This document shows, in pieces, positions 61,197-64,000 of a stretch of DNA of 64,000 nt. The position numbers and the translations under genes are program-made. Below the pieces are notes generated by a model, which worked only from the letters and a program-made list of their open reading frames with translations, did no database searches and was not told the origin of the DNA. The DNA is from Streptomyces avidinii (GTDB taxonomy: Bacteria; Actinomycetota; Actinomycetes; Streptomycetales; Streptomycetaceae). How positions within the stretch are numbered: the first letter of the stretch is position 1; each line of letters opens with the position of its first letter. Where the stretch lies: assembly GCF_014650695.1 (NCBI RefSeq), contig NZ_BMVL01000005.1:248001-312000 (forward strand), written 5' to 3'.

Positions 61197-61928
61197 TCAT
61201 GTGCCCAGTTGTGCGCGAATGAGCGAGTCGAGACGTTCCCATGCCGGGGACGAAGCGTTGACCCTGCTCTGGATGAGGGCGGGGATCTCGGAGCCCGTAT
61301 CCAGCCCGGGCCGTTCGTCGGACCCGTAGCGCTCCCGATTCGCCTCGGCGATACGGCGGGCGAGGTCGTCTAGGCGCGGGTCGTCGGCGTCGAGGTCGTG
61401 CGCGTGGTCGTAGCCGAGGAAGAGCTGCCGTAGCGCCGGGTCGGACAAGATCTCGGCCTGCTCGTGAAACAGGGCGACCGCGCGGTCTGGATGGGTGGCG
61501 AACACGAGGATCCACAGGTCGCGTTGCAGGTCCACCCACCGAGGCGTGAATCCCCAACAGGCCAGGTCCTCCAGATGGGCGACGACTTCGCCGGGCAGCG
61601 GTACCAGCCGCCCGGCGGCGAGCCGGCGCAGGCGCCCCTGCGTTTCCTGCAAGCTGCGGATGCGGGCACTGAGTTCGTCGTCGATGCCGCCCAGCGCCTG
61701 CCGGAATTCCTCGTCGCTCGCCGCTCTCAGATCCCGGATACGAGCCAGAGGGACGCCGGCCTCTGCCAGTGTCCGGATCTTGATCAGGTCGACAGCGTCG
61801 CTCGCACCGTAACGCCGGTAGCCGGACGCATCGCGGTCGGGCTCGGGGAGCAGCCCCTTGTCGTGGTAGACGCGGACGGTCTTGATCGACACTCCGATGT
61901 AGCCGGCCAGCTGCCCGATGGTGATCAC
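61197..61928 (-). CDS. MerR-family transcriptional regulator
   Basis: 243 residues. HTH TIGQLAGYIGVSIKTVRVYHDKGLLPEPDRD and the dimerisation helix EAGVPLARIRDLRAASDEEF are typical of MerR. The long C-terminal part resembles TipAS-like ligand-binding domains, with few cysteines. It diverges from a small protein gene; the promoter between has a MerR-style dyad in the spacer. GTG 61928 is preferred; upstream codons contain the promoter. Confidence 0.9.
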   Translation of the reverse strand: MITIGQLAGYIGVSIKTVRVYHDKGLLPEPDRDASGYRRYGASDAVDLIKIRTLAEAGVPLARIRDLRAASDEEFRQALGGIDDELSARIRSLQETQGRLRRLAAGRLVPLPGEVVAHLEDLACWGFTPRWVDLQRDLWILVFATHPDRAVALFHEQAEILSDPALRQLFLGYDHAHDLDADDPRLDDLARRIAEANRERYGSDERPGLDTGSEIPALIQSRVNASSPAWERLDSLIRAQLGT

Positions 61929-61944
61929 GCGGCCATCGTCCCAC

Positions 61945-61973
61945 TTGACCTTGCCCCTGGGGCAGGGCTGCAG
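61945..61973 (+). promoter_or_regulatory. MerR-type promoter for the small protein gene
   Basis: A TTGACC hexamer (61945-61950) is followed by the dyad CCTTGCCCC-T-GGGGCAGGG (61949-61967) and a weak -10 near 61968-61973. The dyad lies between the two promoter elements, as in MerR-controlled promoters. Transcription would start only about ten bases before the ATG. Confidence 0.55.
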
Positions 61974-61982
61974 CATGGCGTC

Positions 61983-62255
61983 ATGGACAACACGAATGTT
62001 GATCGGGAGACCCTCCGCGAGCTGGCCGACGAGGGCAACGAGACCGCGCTGGACCGGCTGGCCGATCTCGCGGACGCGGCCGGAGACCTCGCGGAGCTGA
62101 GCGACCTGTTGGACGAAGGATCACGACACGCCGGGCTGCTGCTCACGCGACGGGCGGCCGCAGCCGGTGACCTGCGCGAGCTGCAACGGATCTCCGATGC
62201 CGGATGCGAAGAGGCAGGAACGGAGCTGGACCGTCTGCTGCAGGCACCGGGGTGA
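61983..62255 (+). CDS. Small helical-repeat protein next to MerR
   Basis: 90 residues. LRELADEGNETALDRLADLA, DAAGDLAELSDLLDEGS and RAAAAGDLRELQRISDAGCEEAG are helical repeats like ankyrin- or Sel1-type units. Acidic and cytoplasmic. Probably the main target of the divergent MerR protein, from a very short or absent leader. Function unknown. Confidence 0.75.
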   Translation: MDNTNVDRETLRELADEGNETALDRLADLADAAGDLAELSDLLDEGSRHAGLLLTRRAAAAGDLRELQRISDAGCEEAGTELDRLLQAPG

Positions 62256-62376
62256 TCACCCTGCTCAGGCGCCCGGCCCAGCTCGCGGAGCTGATGGAGC
62301 GGCCGGACCTGTGGCCCAAGGCCGCCGAGGAGATCCTTCGTTACCACCACAACGGGGTACTCGGCCTCCCGCGGGA
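62252..62376 (+). pseudogene. Fragment of a cytochrome P450 gene
   Basis: VITLLRRPAQLAELMERPDL, then WPKAAEEILRYHHNGVLGLP, is the J-to-K helix region of a P450, including ExxR (EILR). Neither the I-helix before it nor the heme loop after it is present. It is unlike the intact P450 upstream, so it derives from another gene. Confidence 0.65.
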
Positions 62377-62410
62377 GCCCCGCCGCACGGGGGACGTTGC
62401 GGCGGGGCTC
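62375..62410 (+). terminator. Hairpin terminator
   Basis: Perfect 13-bp stem GAGCCCCGCCGCA with TGCGGCGGGGCTC and a 10-base loop, then TTCAG. It closes the small-protein/P450-fragment transcript. Confidence 0.75.
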
Positions 62411-62617
62411 TTCAGGGGTGCGCGCCAACGGGTGGGAGGTGACGCGCCCCCTCTCGGTGGGGCTGCCTCGCGGTCGCCCGCTCGACGCCGGCCGCCACCC
62501 TGCGGGCCGTATGGCCTCCACCTGCGACACCACCCGCCGGAACGCCACTCCCAACTCGTCCGGTACCGGCTTCTCGACCGGGCCCCGCTCCGGCCATGGC
62601 CAGTTCGACGAATGATC

Positions 62618-62635
62618 ACACCGGCGAACCGGTGT
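62618..62635. promoter_or_regulatory. Inverted repeat upstream of the WXG-like gene
   Basis: ACACCGG and CCGGTGT flank CGAA, 38 bp upstream of the start codon. Candidate operator for the two-gene effector operon. Confidence 0.4.
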
Positions 62636-62672
62636 CTTAGGATGTGGACGAAGTGATCATGGGGGGAATTTC

Positions 62673-62996
62673 GTGGATGTAGACATTAAGACGTACTACG
62701 TGCGGCAAAGCGCGGGAGGTGCGAGCTCGGCCGCCGAGAAGGCGTTGGAGAACCTCCGCAAGTCCCTCGATTCGAGCGACACGGCAGCCGGCGGCCACCA
62801 CGGCTGGGCCTCGGCCGGGGCGCTCAAGCGGTGTGCGACCGCCTGGGAGGACCACATGGTCGACCTCGGGAAGCAGATGAACACCATGGCCGACAACCTC
62901 CACACCACGGCCAACGCCTACGACACCACGGACGCACAGGCGAAGGACGCCTTCGCCAGGCTTCAGCACGGCCTCGCCGACTTCGGGAGGAGCTGA
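62673..62996 (+). CDS. WXG100-like secretion partner protein
   Basis: 107 residues, all helical. AGGASSAAEKALENLRKSL and a HHGWASAGALK turn containing the W-x-x-A/G element, then HMVDLGKQMNTMADNLHTTANAYDTTDAQ, match the helix-turn-helix hairpin of WXG100/ESX proteins, though somewhat divergent. Such proteins accompany type VII substrates. The effector gene begins 3 bp after its stop. GTG start; no secretion apparatus genes are in the window. Confidence 0.7.
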   Translation: MDVDIKTYYVRQSAGGASSAAEKALENLRKSLDSSDTAAGGHHGWASAGALKRCATAWEDHMVDLGKQMNTMADNLHTTANAYDTTDAQAKDAFARLQHGLADFGRS

Positions 62997-62999
62997 CCC

Positions 63000-64000
63000 G
63001 TGGTCGCCTATCACGACCTGTACGACTGCCGCGTGGACCAGTGGCAGAAGGCGGCGGACGACTGGGTCGACCTCGCCCGGCGTTCCTCTTCCGCCTGCGA
63101 GGACATCCGCGCGCAGGGCAAGAAGCCACTCGACGACCACTGGGCGGACGCCACCGGCAAACAGGCCGGCCGGCGCCTGGAAGACCTCGCCAACCGTCTG
63201 GAGTCCGGCGGCGACATCATGAAGGGTGTGGCCATGGTGGTCGATGCCCTGGCCCATTCCATGGGCCTCGCCCAGCGCACGCTCTTCCACGCGACCGAGC
63301 TGGCGCGCGAGCACGGGCTGAGCATCGAGGACGGCCGCGCCGTGGGCGCGTACACGGGGGCCGCACCCGTCGGCCCGAACGTCCCGCAGAACGTACGCGA
63401 CGCCTACACCAAGGAACTGGGCCAGATATCCGGGGTCAACGGGCTGATAGAGGAGGCCCTGCGCGAAGCCTCCCAGGCGGATGCGAAAGCCTCCGCCGAA
63501 CTGGACAAGCTCGCGAAGACCATCAACGTCTCCGACACCTCGCAGGCGCACAACGAGATCCTCGTCGAGGCGTCGCACGTCGAATTCGACATCCTCAGGG
63601 CGGACATCCCCGTCGGGAAGGATCCGCACCTCGTCCGCACCTGGTGGGACGGCCTGACGCCGCAGCAGCAGAAGGACCTCATGCGGGCCGACCCCGTGAC
63701 CTCGCCGACCTCAAGGGCCTGCCGCCCGAGGTCGGGCGCGAGCTGCGCGGACCCGACGGGAAGATCGACCGGGTCGAGATGGTGCGGTACGCGCTCGACC
63801 ACTGGGACAAGAAGGACGACCTCGACTACGGGGCGCTCGGCAACTGCACCAATTTCGTGTCGTCGAGCCTGGAAGCGGGCGGCATGAAGAAGAAGATCGA
63901 CCCCTGGACGGGGCTGATGGGCGACGACGCCTGGGGCCGCCAGAGCGGGACCGGGTGGGACTGGCTCGACCAGCACGCGTACCACTCCGAGTCATGGGCA
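63000..64000 (+). CDS. Putative type VII effector with C-terminal amidase-like domain, frame broken
   Basis: Extends past the window. The N-terminal 220 residues are helical, with a WHWADATG-like turn in DHWADATGKQAGRRLEDLAN. After DLMRADP the frame fails, but restoring one C in the run 63692-63695 continues DLADLKGLPPEVGRELRG, then an Amidase_6-like domain: YALDHWDKK, LGNCTNFVSSSLEAGGMK (catalytic cysteine region) and TGWDWLDQHAYHSESW. As written the protein stops at 63887 with nonsense sequence. If intact, it may be a peptidoglycan-active or antibacterial effector. GTG behind GGAGGAG. Confidence 0.7.

Overview
The window reads as a Streptomyces (or very close actinomycete) chromosome segment. 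Support comes from the very high G+C content with GC-rich third codon positions, frequent GTG starts, a complete ergothioneine operon, GAF-ANTAR regulators, an LAxTG-type sorting signal, a DmdR/IdeR-like iron box, a DasR-like operator and several lineage-typical families (DUF6230/DUF6114, Imm49, class E sortase substrate). I saw no rRNA, tRNA, CRISPR array or intact insertion sequence.

Layout. 1-3.5 kb: a UvrA paralogue cut by the left edge, a luciferase-like oxidoreductase, a HAD phosphatase and dodecin. 3.6-6.9 kb: an orphan DasA-like sugar-binding lipoprotein behind a DasR-like site, then a translationally coupled acyltransferase pair resembling ornithine-lipid synthases. 6.8-11.2 kb: egtABCD with overlapping stop/start codons. 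11.3-14.4 kb: a PARG-like macrodomain protein, an orphan Imm49 immunity protein and a PemK/MazF-like protein. 14.4-20.2 kb: O-methyltransferase, amidase, alpha/beta hydrolase, and a divergent MFS exporter/LacI pair sharing a large inverted-repeat operator. 20.4-25.2 kb: thiolase, aldehyde dehydrogenase, thioredoxin and a disulfide oxidoreductase, closed by a strong terminator. 25.3-27.8 kb: an iron-box-controlled pair of exported proteins, the second with a wall-sorting signal. 27.8-34.9 kb: phosphoesterase, DUF2087, a decayed penicillin-acylase gene, the DUF6230/DUF6114/secreted operon, MerR, RlmG, TPR and pirin.

34.9-39.9 kb is an eroded accessory zone: a nuclease-like gene behind five 10-bp iterons, a nuclease whose active site has been deleted, a frameshifted XRE regulator, and fragments of a kinase gene and a CBS gene on opposite strands. 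39.9-53.7 kb is dominated by ion handling: a four-domain GAF-ANTAR fusion, NhaA, a sodium:alanine symporter, a CPA1 antiporter, an ArsB/NhaD permease, a PucR regulator and a two-RCK potassium-channel-like protein. The nhaA and CPA1 leaders carry the same near-identical RNA-like element, and a related one appears before the symporter; this suggests shared cation-responsive control.

53.7-64 kb: methyltransferase, TrmO, a frameshifted flavoprotein, an exported papain-like protease with a membrane-anchored partner, a 1.1-kb stretch without genes, a P450 with a divergent GbsR-like regulator and palindromic operator, a MerR regulator, and at the right edge a WXG100-like protein followed by a putative type VII effector with a C-terminal amidase-like domain that is shifted out of frame by one base. 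Three reading frames break at C or G runs of four or five bases, so sequencing error must be excluded before calling those genes dead.
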